Shown here one piece after another: positions 55,836-63,582 of a stretch of DNA of 64,000 bases. How positions within the stretch are numbered: position 1 is the stretch's first letter; each line of letters begins with the position of its first letter. The notes under the pieces are model-generated. The model worked only from the letters and a program-made list of their open reading frames with translations. It was not told the DNA's origin and ran no database searches. A program made the position numbers and the translations under genes. Origin of the DNA: a bacterium (GTDB lineage: Bacteria > Bacillota > Clostridia > Lachnospirales > Lachnospiraceae); assembly GCA_022774325.1 (NCBI GenBank), contig JALFNN010000073.1, positions 1 to 64,000 of the forward strand, read 5' to 3'.

Positions 55836-56521
55836 AGATATGGGGATTACTCCCCATACCCCTATACCAAACCGTACGTGCGCTATTAACGCATACGGCT
55901 TTTCACTCTATATTTCATACTCTATCTGTAAAACAAACTCACCTTAATACTTGGTTCGAGTAACGGAAATGTCCTGAGTAAGCCATTTAAACAACAGCCA
56001 TTTCGTCTGCATAAGAAAATTCTTTACTTCCCTTGTATTATCTGTCACTCCGTAATACTGATAGTGCCCTCTCAATTTCGCATTGACTGTTTTAAATATC
56101 AGTTCTAATGGCATTGTCCTATGACTTCTTATCCAGTCTTTCATTGCTTTAATTTTACTGCGCAATTTCTTCTTACTGGTCTTTACCCTACAACGGTAAA
56201 ACTGTTTCTTTCCGTCCATTCCGCAATAAAACGTGAAACCAAGGAAGTCAAAGGTATCTGGTTTTCTTTCCCCTCTTGCTTTTCGGTTTTGCCTGGCAAA
56301 CCTTCCAAATCCCAAGATTTTTGTCTTTTCCTCCGCAAGCTCCAGTCCATATTTCCTAAAGCGTTCTTCCAGTCTCTGCTTGAATACCTGTGCTTCATGT
56401 TGATTCTGAAAACAGCAGACAAAGTCGTCACAATAGCGAATCAAATAACATTCGCCTTTACATTGTCTCTTTACGATTACATCAAACCAGTTATCCAGTA
56501 CATAATGCAGATATATATTTG
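55834..56521 (-). pseudogene. Group II intron 3' half: reverse transcriptase fragment plus domains V and VI
   Basis: The protein part (55944-56521) starts at SANIYLHYVLDNWFD and has the catalytic YCDD box (LIRYCDDFVC), then the thumb-like KTSKKKLRSKIKAMKDW and the C-terminal GHYQYYGV. The finger domains are missing. Downstream on the minus strand is the RNA end: domain V-like AAGCCGTATGCG pairing with CGCACGTACGGTT (55869-55901), then a domain VI-like hairpin ATATGGGGA/TCCCCATA (55839-55858). The intron ends ...ATCTAC at 55834, next to the M18 fragment. It is a different intron family from the one at the window start. Confidence 0.75.
55838..55901 (-). ncRNA. Group II intron domain V and VI RNA
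   Basis: Two adjacent stem-loops at the 3' end of the intron: 55869-55901 (AGCCGTATGCG with CGCACGTACGGTT) and 55839-55858. They match the usual AGC...CGT domain V pattern. The 5' intron domains were not found, so splicing is not expected. Confidence 0.65.
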
Positions 56522-56669
56522 CGCTTCTGCGCTCTGGAAAGCTGGTTATGACACACGTGCAGCTCTGATTGGCCCTGGCGTTCACGCTTCACATGGTATG
56601 GAACGCACACATATAAATGGGCTTAGAAACACGCTCAAATTAATGGCTGCATATTTAGACTTAATTTAA
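56522..56669 (+). pseudogene. M42 family peptidase, C-terminal fragment
   Basis: On the plus strand the frame reads ASALWKAGYDTRAALIGPGV then HASHGMERTHINGLRNTLK and LMAAYLDLI to a stop at 56667-56669. GPGVHASHGMERTH is the C-terminal metal-site region of M42-like aminopeptidases. Everything upstream has been replaced by the oppositely oriented group II intron half. The terminator that follows (56702) probably belonged to the intact gene. Confidence 0.7.
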
Positions 56670-56701
56670 AGACATATCCGAGACATAATTTGACCCTCTT
56701 T

Positions 56702-56753
56702 AAAAAACGGAGTCCATCTCCCCTCTTCTGTGGGAATCCGGACTCCGTTTTTC
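56702..56753. terminator. Terminator after the M42 peptidase remnant
   Basis: AAAACGGAGTCC pairs with GGACTCCGTTTT around a 24-base loop, with A and T tracts on both sides. Confidence 0.85.
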
Positions 56754-57045
56754 TATTCTATTTTTTACCACCTCAAAAGCCGCATCACTGAATCAGTTCC
56801 AACTTATTTTATTTCCATGATTCATATACAGAATCCCCTATTTATGTACAAGGTATGAAAGAATTTGATATACATAAGAAAGAAAATCTGAAATCATACA
56901 ATGACTTTGCCTATAAGATAATACAAATCAAGTCGATAACCCTTGCATTTTTTACTAGGATTATCGACTTTTTGAAATCTCCTAACTGTCGAAAATGGAT
57001 TATTAGTTTTACTACTATTTTCTCTGTTAAGATAAACAAATTCTC
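56754..57045. other. Non-coding gap with a stem-loop
   Basis: I see no gene here. At 56930-56939 AAGTCGATAA pairs with TTATCGACTT at 56961-56970, followed on the plus strand by TTT. It may end the DUF362 remnant transcript or mark the edge of the rearranged region. Confidence 0.4.
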
Positions 57046-57555
57046 TTATTCGACCTCGATCAACTCATATTCTCTTGTACCATATCCCAGTGCAGTCGCA
57101 GCCTCAATTGTATGGATCCCATTACGGCTCTCTATCCGCTCCAGGAAATGTGCCTTGCCGGGGTCATCGCAGGCATACACCAGATCAATGCAGGCCTGAT
57201 CCACTGCGATAGGATCTGTCGATACCAGAATACCAATATCGTTCAGACACGGATCTTCCGCCACCGCACAACAGTCACAGTCCACACTCATGTTCTTCAT
57301 AACGTTTACATAGATCATATTTCCCTTAAAATAATCTACTACAGATCCTGCCGCCTCTGCCATGGACTCCAGAAACGAATCATGATCTGAGGTCCAGATA
57401 TTCTCCGGCACACCGGCTCCATGGATATATGCCTTACCATAGGAAGAAGCCACTCCGATCGATAATTGCTTTAATGCGCCGCCATAGCCTCCCATCGGAT
57501 GCCCCTTAAAGTGAGACAGAACCAGCATCGAATCATAATGAACTATAGTTTAGCA
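57046..57555 (-). pseudogene. DUF362 domain protein, 5'-truncated
   Basis: About 165 residues matching the C-terminal half of DUF362 proteins: YDSMLVLSHFKGHPMGGYGG, ALKQLSIGVASSYGKAYIHG, Cys-rich CDCCAVAEDPC, and GILVSTDPIAVDQACIDLVY. The N-terminal half, including the first part of the fold, is missing. A TAA just upstream (in-frame, near 57556) and the larC gene end 28 bases further on leave no room for it. Full-length relatives are about 300 residues or more and are iron-sulfur-linked in some cases. It is probably a decayed gene downstream of larC. Confidence 0.7.
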
Positions 57556-57583
57556 CGAAACAGATATTACATAAAGCACATTA

Positions 57584-58906
57584 TTAATCTTCTGCTTTTC
57601 GTCCTGCCTGCATATCGATTCTTCTTGCTACTTCTTCTAGATTCATCTCCTGTTCTTTCGCGATTCGGGCTATGTCCTCGTACTCGTACTTTTCCCGCGT
57701 CACGCCATATCCCGAAGCCACCTTTTTTCGCACTTCTCCAAATTCTGTATCTACTTTCCGGATTGTCCGGGAAAGCTTATATCGCCGACTGACATTTTCA
57801 CGAACCCCGAGTGTCGTCGTATTCCGGAAGAATAATCGAAGCATGGTTTCTTTATCTTCCTCCCGACACATGACAGTAAGTAGAACACCCGGACGGGATT
57901 TTTTCATTTGAACCGGTATCGTATATACATCCAGAGCCCCCGCTTCGAAAAACTGCTCCTGCGCGAAGCCGATCGCCTCTGCTGTGATATCATCCAGATT
58001 ACACTGCAGCTCTACGATCGTATCCCCTGTTTCTTCGGTTTCTCCCAATAAAGCACGCACACAATTGACCGTATCGAAGTCCTTTTTACCCATTCCGTAA
58101 CCAATCGCAGCTGTTTTCATAACCGGCATCTCTCCGAACCCGGTAGCAAAATGCTTAAGAAGTGCCGCGCCGGTAGGTGTACAAAGCTCTCCTCTTATAC
58201 TGCCGCCGTAAATGGGTACATTCCTCAGAATATATGCCGTTGCCGGCGCAGGAACCGGAAGAATTCCGTGGGCACACCTGACATGACCGCTTCCTACGTG
58301 AACCGGGGAGACAATGACCTTCTCTGGGGCGAGCTTATCCATGAGCAGACATACTGCAGTGATATCCGCAATGGCATCCATCGTGCCAACTTCATGAAAA
58401 TGGATTTCCTTCACGGGGACGCCATGTACGTGACTCTCCGCTTCTGCAATCAGAGAAAATACTGCAAGAATATCCGCCTTTACCTTTTCTGATAGCGGAA
58501 GGTCCTGTACAATATGCCCGATCTCATGCATTCCGCTGTGGTGATGGTGAGAATGAACATGGTGATGAACGTGAGCCTGTTCGTGGGAAGTATCATGAAT
58601 ATGGCCGTGCTCATGGATATGATTATGGTCATGGTCATGTGTATGTTCGCAGTTATGGTCATGTGCGTGTTCATGCACATGATCATGCATATCTTCAGAT
58701 TCTTCTGTTCCGTTCACCTTGACGGTAACCTGCATCCCCTGGATTCCGCACTTTGCAATCTTCTCACCGGAAACAGTCACTCCCGGAATTTCCAGTCCGT
58801 TCAATTCACGGAGAAACTCTTCCTTATCGGGCAGCAGTTCCAAAAGCGCCGCTGTCAGCATGTCCCCGGCAGCTCCCATACCGCAATCTAAATATAAAGT
58901 CTTCAT
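57584..58906 (-). CDS. larC: Nickel pincer cofactor biosynthesis protein LarC
   Basis: 440 residues in one open frame, with the N-terminal LYLDCGMGAAGDMLTAALLEL motif. A very His-rich insert (about 73-130, with runs of HDH, HEH and HHHH) probably stores or binds nickel. C-terminal motifs include ELQCNLDDITAEAIGFAQEQ and TTLGVRENVSRRYKLSR. LarC inserts nickel into the pyridinium-3,5-bisthiocarboxylate mononucleotide, giving the lactate-racemase cofactor. In Lactobacillus plantarum larC is split by a programmed frameshift; here it is continuous. It starts one base after the larB stop. Confidence 0.92.
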   Translation of the reverse strand: MKTLYLDCGMGAAGDMLTAALLELLPDKEEFLRELNGLEIPGVTVSGEKIAKCGIQGMQVTVKVNGTEESEDMHDHVHEHAHDHNCEHTHDHDHNHIHEHGHIHDTSHEQAHVHHHVHSHHHHSGMHEIGHIVQDLPLSEKVKADILAVFSLIAEAESHVHGVPVKEIHFHEVGTMDAIADITAVCLLMDKLAPEKVIVSPVHVGSGHVRCAHGILPVPAPATAYILRNVPIYGGSIRGELCTPTGAALLKHFATGFGEMPVMKTAAIGYGMGKKDFDTVNCVRALLGETEETGDTIVELQCNLDDITAEAIGFAQEQFFEAGALDVYTIPVQMKKSRPGVLLTVMCREEDKETMLRLFFRNTTTLGVRENVSRRYKLSRTIRKVDTEFGEVRKKVASGYGVTREKYEYEDIARIAKEQEMNLEEVARRIDMQAGRKAED

Positions 58907-58907
58907 A

Positions 58908-59660
58908 TTATTTTACCTCCATATGATTGATCCTGCTTGCCAGATATCCTGCTCCAAATCCATTGTCAATGTTAACCACCGACACTCCGCTGGCACAGGA
59001 ATTCAGCATTGATAATAATGTGGATAATCCACCGAATGACGCTCCATATCCTACACTGGTAGGCACCGCGATCACCGGACAATCAACCAACCCTCCGATT
59101 ACGCTGGCAAGTGCGCCTTCCATACCGGCAACAGCAATAACGACACTGGCGCTCATAATATCATCCAGATGTGCCAGCAGCCGGTGAAGACCGGCAACGC
59201 CCACATCATACAGGCGCGTAACCTTATTCCCATAAACTTCTGCTGTCAGGGCCGCTTCCTCTGCAACCGGGATATCACTTGTCCCACCCGTTGCGACAAC
59301 AATTTTCCCGATTCCATTTGGCGCGGGCATACTTCCGATCAACCCGATTCTGGCATCTTTATGATAATCCATTTCATACACAGCGGAAATCTGTTCCGCT
59401 GATTCCTCGGAAAGCCGGGTGAGCAGAATCGTTTGCTGCCCATTCTTTTTCATTTGTTCCACAATTCCGATCATCTGCTCTGCCGTCTTTCCTGCACCGA
59501 AAATGACTTCTGCCACTCCCTGCCGGATCGCGCGGTGAGAATCGACCTTCGCATACCCGATATCCTCAAAAGGTGCCTTTTTCAGAAAGAGCAGCGCTTC
59601 TTCTACTGTCATTTCACCTTTTTGAACCGCTTCCAGAATTGCTTTGGTATCATTTCTCAT
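58908..59660 (-). CDS. larB: Nickel pincer cofactor biosynthesis protein LarB
   Basis: 250 residues with the PurE-like C-terminal half typical of LarB: YAKVDSHRAIRQGVAEVIFG, VVATGGTSDIPVAEEAALTA, and VVIAVAGMEGALASVIGGLV then CPVIAVPTSVGYGASFGG. LarB carboxylates the pyridinium ring of nicotinic acid adenine dinucleotide and cleaves it, the first step of cofactor synthesis. It overlaps larE by four bases (ATGA) and larC follows directly, so the three are one transcript. Confidence 0.92.
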   Translation of the reverse strand: MRNDTKAILEAVQKGEMTVEEALLFLKKAPFEDIGYAKVDSHRAIRQGVAEVIFGAGKTAEQMIGIVEQMKKNGQQTILLTRLSEESAEQISAVYEMDYHKDARIGLIGSMPAPNGIGKIVVATGGTSDIPVAEEAALTAEVYGNKVTRLYDVGVAGLHRLLAHLDDIMSASVVIAVAGMEGALASVIGGLVDCPVIAVPTSVGYGASFGGLSTLLSMLNSCASGVSVVNIDNGFGAGYLASRINHMEVK

Positions 59661-60403
59661 GCCCTCACCTCCAAGTCCAGCAATACGGAAGAATAATGTT
59701 TTTTCAATTCCTTTGTAATCGTTTCACGGTTTTCGATCACTTTTGGGATTTGCCGAGAAGGAACCTGAATCTTTGCCACATCTCCCATCCGGCGAACCCG
59801 AAAATCTGTAAACCCAAGAGAGAAAAGAAATTTTTCTGCTTCTTCAGTTGCTTCTAATTTTTCTTTTGAGATTCTTTCTCCTGTCGGAATCCGTGTTGCG
59901 AGGCAGGCATAAGCGGGTTTATCCCAGGTAAACAGGCCAGCCTCACGAGAAAGCTGCCGTATCTCATCTTTTGTGAGACCGCACTCCCGTAATGGAGACA
60001 ATACAGATAACTCCCGAAGTGCCCGCATACCGGGGCGATCCCCCGCGTCATCGGACGCATTCGTTCCGTCAAGAATCGTCGTAAATCCATCTTTTTCCGC
60101 TGCCTTTTGTATCTCTTCAAAAATAATACGTTTGCAGTGATAGCACCGGTCGTCCGGATTTGACACAACAGCCTCGGATGACAGTACATCAGGCGTTAAA
60201 ACCTGCATGGGAATATTCAACTCTTTGACAAGCCGAATCGCATCATCCAGTTCAAACTGCGGCTGAAATGCAGTTTTTACATAATATGCTTTTACCTCCG
60301 CTTTGCATTGACTTGCAGCATATAACAGGTAGGCAGAATCAACGCCACCCGAAAAAGCAACAGCGGCCTTGGGATGCTGTTCAAAAAATAAAAAAAGGTT
60401 CAT
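59657..60403 (-). CDS. larE: ATP-dependent sulfur transferase LarE
   Basis: 248 residues with the PP-loop ATP-pyrophosphatase motif AVAFSGGVDSAYLLYAA and the ribose site GTNASDDAGDRPGMRAL. LarE adds the thiol groups to the cofactor. In the well-studied L. plantarum enzyme a single Cys is sacrificed. Here three Cys are in place: Cys87 and Cys90 in DRCYHCKR and Cys166 in PAYACLATR. That resembles the LarE types reported to use a [4Fe-4S] cluster, as in Thermotoga. So this version is probably catalytic rather than sacrificial; that is inferred from the Cys pattern. Confidence 0.9.
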   Translation of the reverse strand: MNLFLFFEQHPKAAVAFSGGVDSAYLLYAASQCKAEVKAYYVKTAFQPQFELDDAIRLVKELNIPMQVLTPDVLSSEAVVSNPDDRCYHCKRIIFEEIQKAAEKDGFTTILDGTNASDDAGDRPGMRALRELSVLSPLRECGLTKDEIRQLSREAGLFTWDKPAYACLATRIPTGERISKEKLEATEEAEKFLFSLGFTDFRVRRMGDVAKIQVPSRQIPKVIENRETITKELKKHYSSVLLDLEVRA

Positions 60404-60422
60404 ACTTATCCCTCACAAAATA

Positions 60423-60737
60423 TTATTTTTTCTTATTCAAGGATGCCTTCACAACACCTTTCGGGTCTTTGATCAATAATATTACCAGCCAAATAATCAG
60501 GCCAAGCGCAACCACCGCCAGGCCGAGGAAAAAATCATTGAGCATATCCAGTGGTGCCGGTGCAAAAAACTCTGCACCTGCTTCCAGGTACTCAAACACA
60601 GCATCCACCATCCACATCAGAGAGGCTCCCCAATATAAGTAACACAGAATATGTAATTTCATTTCGTTCTTCGGCGCTCCCCTATACCAGAGAATCGTAC
60701 TGATGATGGCAGCGAAAATACAAGTAAGCAGTGTCAT
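60423..60737 (-). CDS. Small membrane protein upstream of larE
   Basis: 104 residues from the ATG at 60737, six bases after GGAGG. Three likely membrane segments: LLTCIFAAIISTILWY, HILCYLYWGASLMWMVDAVF and GLAVVALGLIIWLVILLI, with a short Lys-rich end. It lies 19 bases upstream of larE and 1 base after the preceding gene's stop, so it belongs to the lar transcript. I do not recognise the family. It could be part of a nickel or lactate membrane system, or a membrane anchor, but nothing in the sequence (no His/Cys-rich loop) proves metal transport. Confidence 0.7.
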   Translation of the reverse strand: MTLLTCIFAAIISTILWYRGAPKNEMKLHILCYLYWGASLMWMVDAVFEYLEAGAEFFAPAPLDMLNDFFLGLAVVALGLIIWLVILLIKDPKGVVKASLNKKK

Positions 60738-60738
60738 C

Positions 60739-61143
60739 CTATACCTCCTTGAGTTCAGCAGCCTCAATAGCTGGCCGCTTTACGATATGGTCAGCAGCCA
60801 CCACGATTCCAACCCAGATCACAGTGATCCACACTGCCATGGTACCACCTACAAGCGCCATTTCATGCAGCATCTCTGCCGTATCTGCCGGATTATTCAT
60901 CGCTGTCAGAAATGGGAAAAACGGAACGATCTCTCCGTGCCAAAAATGCTCAAACGCCAGTAATACAGAACCTCCCCAAAGAAGATTTGTAAGCCATTTT
61001 AGTTTTCTTGTAAATGGAATTTTTACTTCTGTTGTGCTTTGCTGTACATCCGCCTCCTGTACCTCTTTCTCCTTAGATTCCAATGCTTTTCCTGCTATTG
61101 TTGTAATAACCGCTTCTGTAACAGGGACAATAAAACATGCCAT
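60739..61143 (-). CDS. Membrane protein, first gene of the lar unit
   Basis: 134 residues from the ATG at 61143 (CAGGAGG upstream). The N-terminus MACFIVPVTEAVITTIAG is a hydrophobic patch, followed by a charged linker (ESKEKEVQEADVQQS), a segment LTNLLWGGSVLLAFEHFWHG with two His, FFPFLTAMNNPADTAEMLHE and a final helix AVWITVIWVGIVVAADHIV. Family not recognised. The pair with the 104-residue membrane gene directly in front of larE-larB-larC is unusual and deserves attention. The nickel-binding His of LarC and the His in this protein might be linked, but that is speculative. Confidence 0.65.
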   Translation of the reverse strand: MACFIVPVTEAVITTIAGKALESKEKEVQEADVQQSTTEVKIPFTRKLKWLTNLLWGGSVLLAFEHFWHGEIVPFFPFLTAMNNPADTAEMLHEMALVGGTMAVWITVIWVGIVVAADHIVKRPAIEAAELKEV

Positions 61144-61386
61144 AATATTTACCTCCTGAAAAATGATTTTGTCTACAGCCACATCCGAACTCAGCAAAAA
61201 AAGATATACAATCACTCTTCTGAGCGGTCATATACCTTCTTATGTATATCGTCATCGTCTGTATTTATAAATTAAATTAAAACGCTTCAGCGCTTATGCC
61301 GGACTTCCTGTCCAGACATTATCATTTTAAATAGAATTTACCCCAAAGTCAAGCCGACAACAGCAACGATTTTCTCCCGGTCGTCT
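61144..61386 (-). promoter_or_regulatory. Upstream region of the lar unit with small hairpins
   Basis: No gene. On the minus strand there is a short hairpin TAAGCGC-TGAA-GCGTTTTA followed by T-rich sequence that may end the DUF3842 transcript. An inverted repeat ATATAC/GTATAT (61230-61251) could be an operator. The -10-like TATACA has only a weak -35. No known nickel riboswitch pattern was seen. Confidence 0.3.
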
Positions 61387-61788
61387 CTACATTTTCCTGA
61401 TCTCACTTATCACGCCCTCAATCAATTTTCCCAACGCAAGATCGGAAACACCCACAATGAAATTATCACAATGATTGACAGGGATCAGCAGCCGTCTGGC
61501 ATTACTCTGTCCAACAGCCAGTGCCATCGCCGGAGTAATCTCGCCATATAATGAATCTGCAATTACGATTCCAACCGGGCCGACGATCATATCCGCTCTG
61601 CGGCATCCGACGATTACGGCATTCTCTCCGGTGGCCGCATGATCCGCCCCTGCCTTCAGCATCGCTGTTGTAGCAGCGCTGTTCGTGCCAACAGCAGTGA
61701 TCTCCATCTCAGGCATATTCTGTTTAATCGCGGCTACTACCTGCTTCCCGATTCCGCCGCCTTGTGCATCAATAACAAGAATGTTCAT
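61387..61788 (-). CDS. DUF3842 family protein
   Basis: 133 residues from the ATG at 61788 (AAGGA upstream). A Rossmann-like start (NILVIDAQGGGIGKQVVAAI), a middle ENAVIVGCRRADMIVGPVG and an end NARRLLIPVNHCDNFIVGV are typical of this small family in Clostridia. Function unknown. It has its own perfect -35 promoter and is separate from the lar unit and the ABC operon. Confidence 0.83.
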   Translation of the reverse strand: MNILVIDAQGGGIGKQVVAAIKQNMPEMEITAVGTNSAATTAMLKAGADHAATGENAVIVGCRRADMIVGPVGIVIADSLYGEITPAMALAVGQSNARRLLIPVNHCDNFIVGVSDLALGKLIEGVISEIRKM

Positions 61789-61824
61789 ATCCGATTCCTT
61801 CTTCAATAAAATGTTCTAATAATC

Positions 61825-61853
61825 ACTTTATCGTATGCGGAAAAAAATGTCAA
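61825..61853 (-). promoter_or_regulatory. Sigma-A promoter of the DUF3842 gene
   Basis: Perfect TTGACA (61848-61853), a 17-base spacer and TAAAGT (61825-61830) on the minus strand, 36 bases upstream of the start. Confidence 0.7.
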
Positions 61854-61856
61854 TTT

Positions 61857-61890
61857 CAAAAAGCGCCACACTTTTCACGTGCGGCGCTTC
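61857..61890 (-). terminator. Terminator of the ABC transporter operon
   Basis: AAGCGCCACAC pairs with GTGCGGCGCTT (one mismatch) around TTTTCAC. On the minus strand the hairpin runs into T5. Confidence 0.85.
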
Positions 61891-61905
61891 TTATGATTAT
61901 CGTTA

Positions 61906-62661
61906 CTAATTTGAAATAAATTTCAAGAATTGTTGGATTCTTTCATTTTCAGGATGATCGATGATTTCTTCCGGAGTTCCGTCTGCTGCAATCTGCCCAC
62001 CATCCATGAATAAAACTCTGGTTGCAACTTCACGTGCAAACCCAATCTCATGCGTAACCAGAATCATAGTAGTTCCTTCTTCCGCAAGTGATTTGATTGT
62101 ATTCAGAACTTCACCCACCAATTCAGGATCCAGTGCCGAGGTTGGTTCATCAAATAATAATACATTCGGGTTTACTGCCAGCGCTCTTGCAATCCCCACT
62201 CTCTGCTGTTGTCCTCCGGAAAGTTTGGAAGGATAAAAATCCTTTCTTTCAAGCATTCCTACTTTGGCAAGCAGCTCAAGCGCTGTTTTTTCTGCTTCTT
62301 CTTTTGATTTTTTCTGAACTACAACAAGTGCTTCCATTACATTTTCAATAGCTGTCTTATTTTTAAATAAGTTATATCCCTGAAATACCATTGAAGAATG
62401 TTTACGGAGTTCGATCACATCTTTTTTCGTGTGATTTTCAGCATCGATCCGAATGTCCCCAATCTCAATGATTCCTTTGGTAGGAACCGTAAGATAATTA
62501 AGGCATCTCAGCAATGTGGATTTTCCGGTTCCCGAAGGTCCCAGAATTGCAATTACTTCATTTTTATTGATTGTAAGATTGATATCCTTCAGAACCTTCG
62601 TATCCGAATCAAATTCTTTATACAGATGTTCAATCTTAACCATTGGCTTTTCTGTTCCCAT
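61906..62661 (-). CDS. Polar amino acid ABC transporter, ATP-binding protein
   Basis: 251 residues. Walker [10 protein letters not shown], the Q-loop MVFQGYNLF, the signature LSGGQQQR, Walker [15 protein letters not shown] and the H-loop VTHEIGF are intact. Length and sequence match the GlnQ/HisP-type ATPase of polar amino acid importers. It is the third gene of the operon seen here (permease, binding protein, ATPase), 26 bases after the binding protein. No accessory domain is seen. Confidence 0.92.
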   Translation of the reverse strand: MGTEKPMVKIEHLYKEFDSDTKVLKDINLTINKNEVIAILGPSGTGKSTLLRCLNYLTVPTKGIIEIGDIRIDAENHTKKDVIELRKHSSMVFQGYNLFKNKTAIENVMEALVVVQKKSKEEAEKTALELLAKVGMLERKDFYPSKLSGGQQQRVGIARALAVNPNVLLFDEPTSALDPELVGEVLNTIKSLAEEGTTMILVTHEIGFAREVATRVLFMDGGQIAADGTPEEIIDHPENERIQQFLKFISN

Positions 62662-62687
62662 ACTTTTCTCAATCTTCCTGTTTTATA

Positions 62688-63518
62688 TTATTTCTGAATC
62701 AACTGTGTCATATCAGCAAACATCCATTTTTCTGTGATCTTTGCTACTGTTCCGTCATCAAGCATTTCCTGAAGGACTTTATTCAACTCGTCGCAGAGCT
62801 CTTTTCCTTCATCTGTTTTCTGGATAAAGTATGCTACGTTATTTGCTGTAAGATCCTCATCCAGGAAACGGAATTTGATGGTGTCATTATAGTGCATAAA
62901 GTTATTTACATTTGTTGTAGTATTTGCATATGCATCAACTCGTCCAAGATTCAAGTCGTTCATACCAACGGTACTGTCTTCATAAAGAACAACTTCAAAT
63001 CCGATTTCTCCTGACATCTGCTCAATAATCGTCTGAGCTGCCTGACCGTTTGTGCAGCCTACTTTTTTGCCTTTTAAATCGTCAAATGTATTGATGTCTG
63101 TGTTTGATTCCGGCACGATAATACACTGAGCATCTCCATAATACGGGATAGATGCATAGTATTTTTCTGTTCTTTCCGGTTTTACAGCCCAGCAGTTTGC
63201 TGCTACGTCTGCACGATTGGTATCCAGTTCTCCCCAGATTGAATCGAAAGCTGCCTGTTTTACTTCCACTTCCCAACCTGTACGTTTTTCGATTTCTGCC
63301 CACATCTCTGCGTCAATACCTGTCCATGTGCCGTCATCTGCAAGAAGACTGTACGGTTCACCTGCTCCGGATGTTACAAGCACTACTTTTCTTGCCTCAT
63401 CCTTTGATTCTGCATCTCCTGATGCGTCAGTTTTTGAGTCTGAGCTTTTTCCGCATCCTGCTGCAACAGCTACTACCATTACCGCTGCAAGCATTGCTGC
63501 CAAAATTCTTTTTTTCAT
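62688..63518 (-). CDS. Amino acid ABC transporter substrate-binding lipoprotein
   Basis: 276 residues. The lipoprotein signal MKKRILAAMLAAVMVVAVAA ends with lipobox GC (Cys22), then an acidic linker and a SBP_bac_3-type fold: PYSLLADDGTWTGIDAEMWA, ADVAANCWAVKPERTEKYYA and NVAYFIQKTDEGKELCDEL. The Trp in NCWAV where many amino acid binders have a Thr or Met hints at a changed specificity; the ligand is unknown. It lies between permease and ATPase genes, 64 bases after the permease stop. Confidence 0.88.
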   Translation of the reverse strand: MKKRILAAMLAAVMVVAVAAGCGKSSDSKTDASGDAESKDEARKVVLVTSGAGEPYSLLADDGTWTGIDAEMWAEIEKRTGWEVEVKQAAFDSIWGELDTNRADVAANCWAVKPERTEKYYASIPYYGDAQCIIVPESNTDINTFDDLKGKKVGCTNGQAAQTIIEQMSGEIGFEVVLYEDSTVGMNDLNLGRVDAYANTTTNVNNFMHYNDTIKFRFLDEDLTANNVAYFIQKTDEGKELCDELNKVLQEMLDDGTVAKITEKWMFADMTQLIQK

Positions 63519-63582
63519 AACTTCTTATCCTCCTGTTAATAATAAAATATATCTCAAATGGCTGCCCATTGAAGACCGATGT

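Noticed and set aside
57584-58906. Programmed frameshift in larC as in L. plantarum larC1/larC2.
   Set aside because: A single uninterrupted frame spans both parts here, so no recoding is needed.
61144-61386. A NiCo-type riboswitch before the lar unit.
   Set aside because: Only small hairpins are visible; I could not identify the conserved four-helix arrangement.
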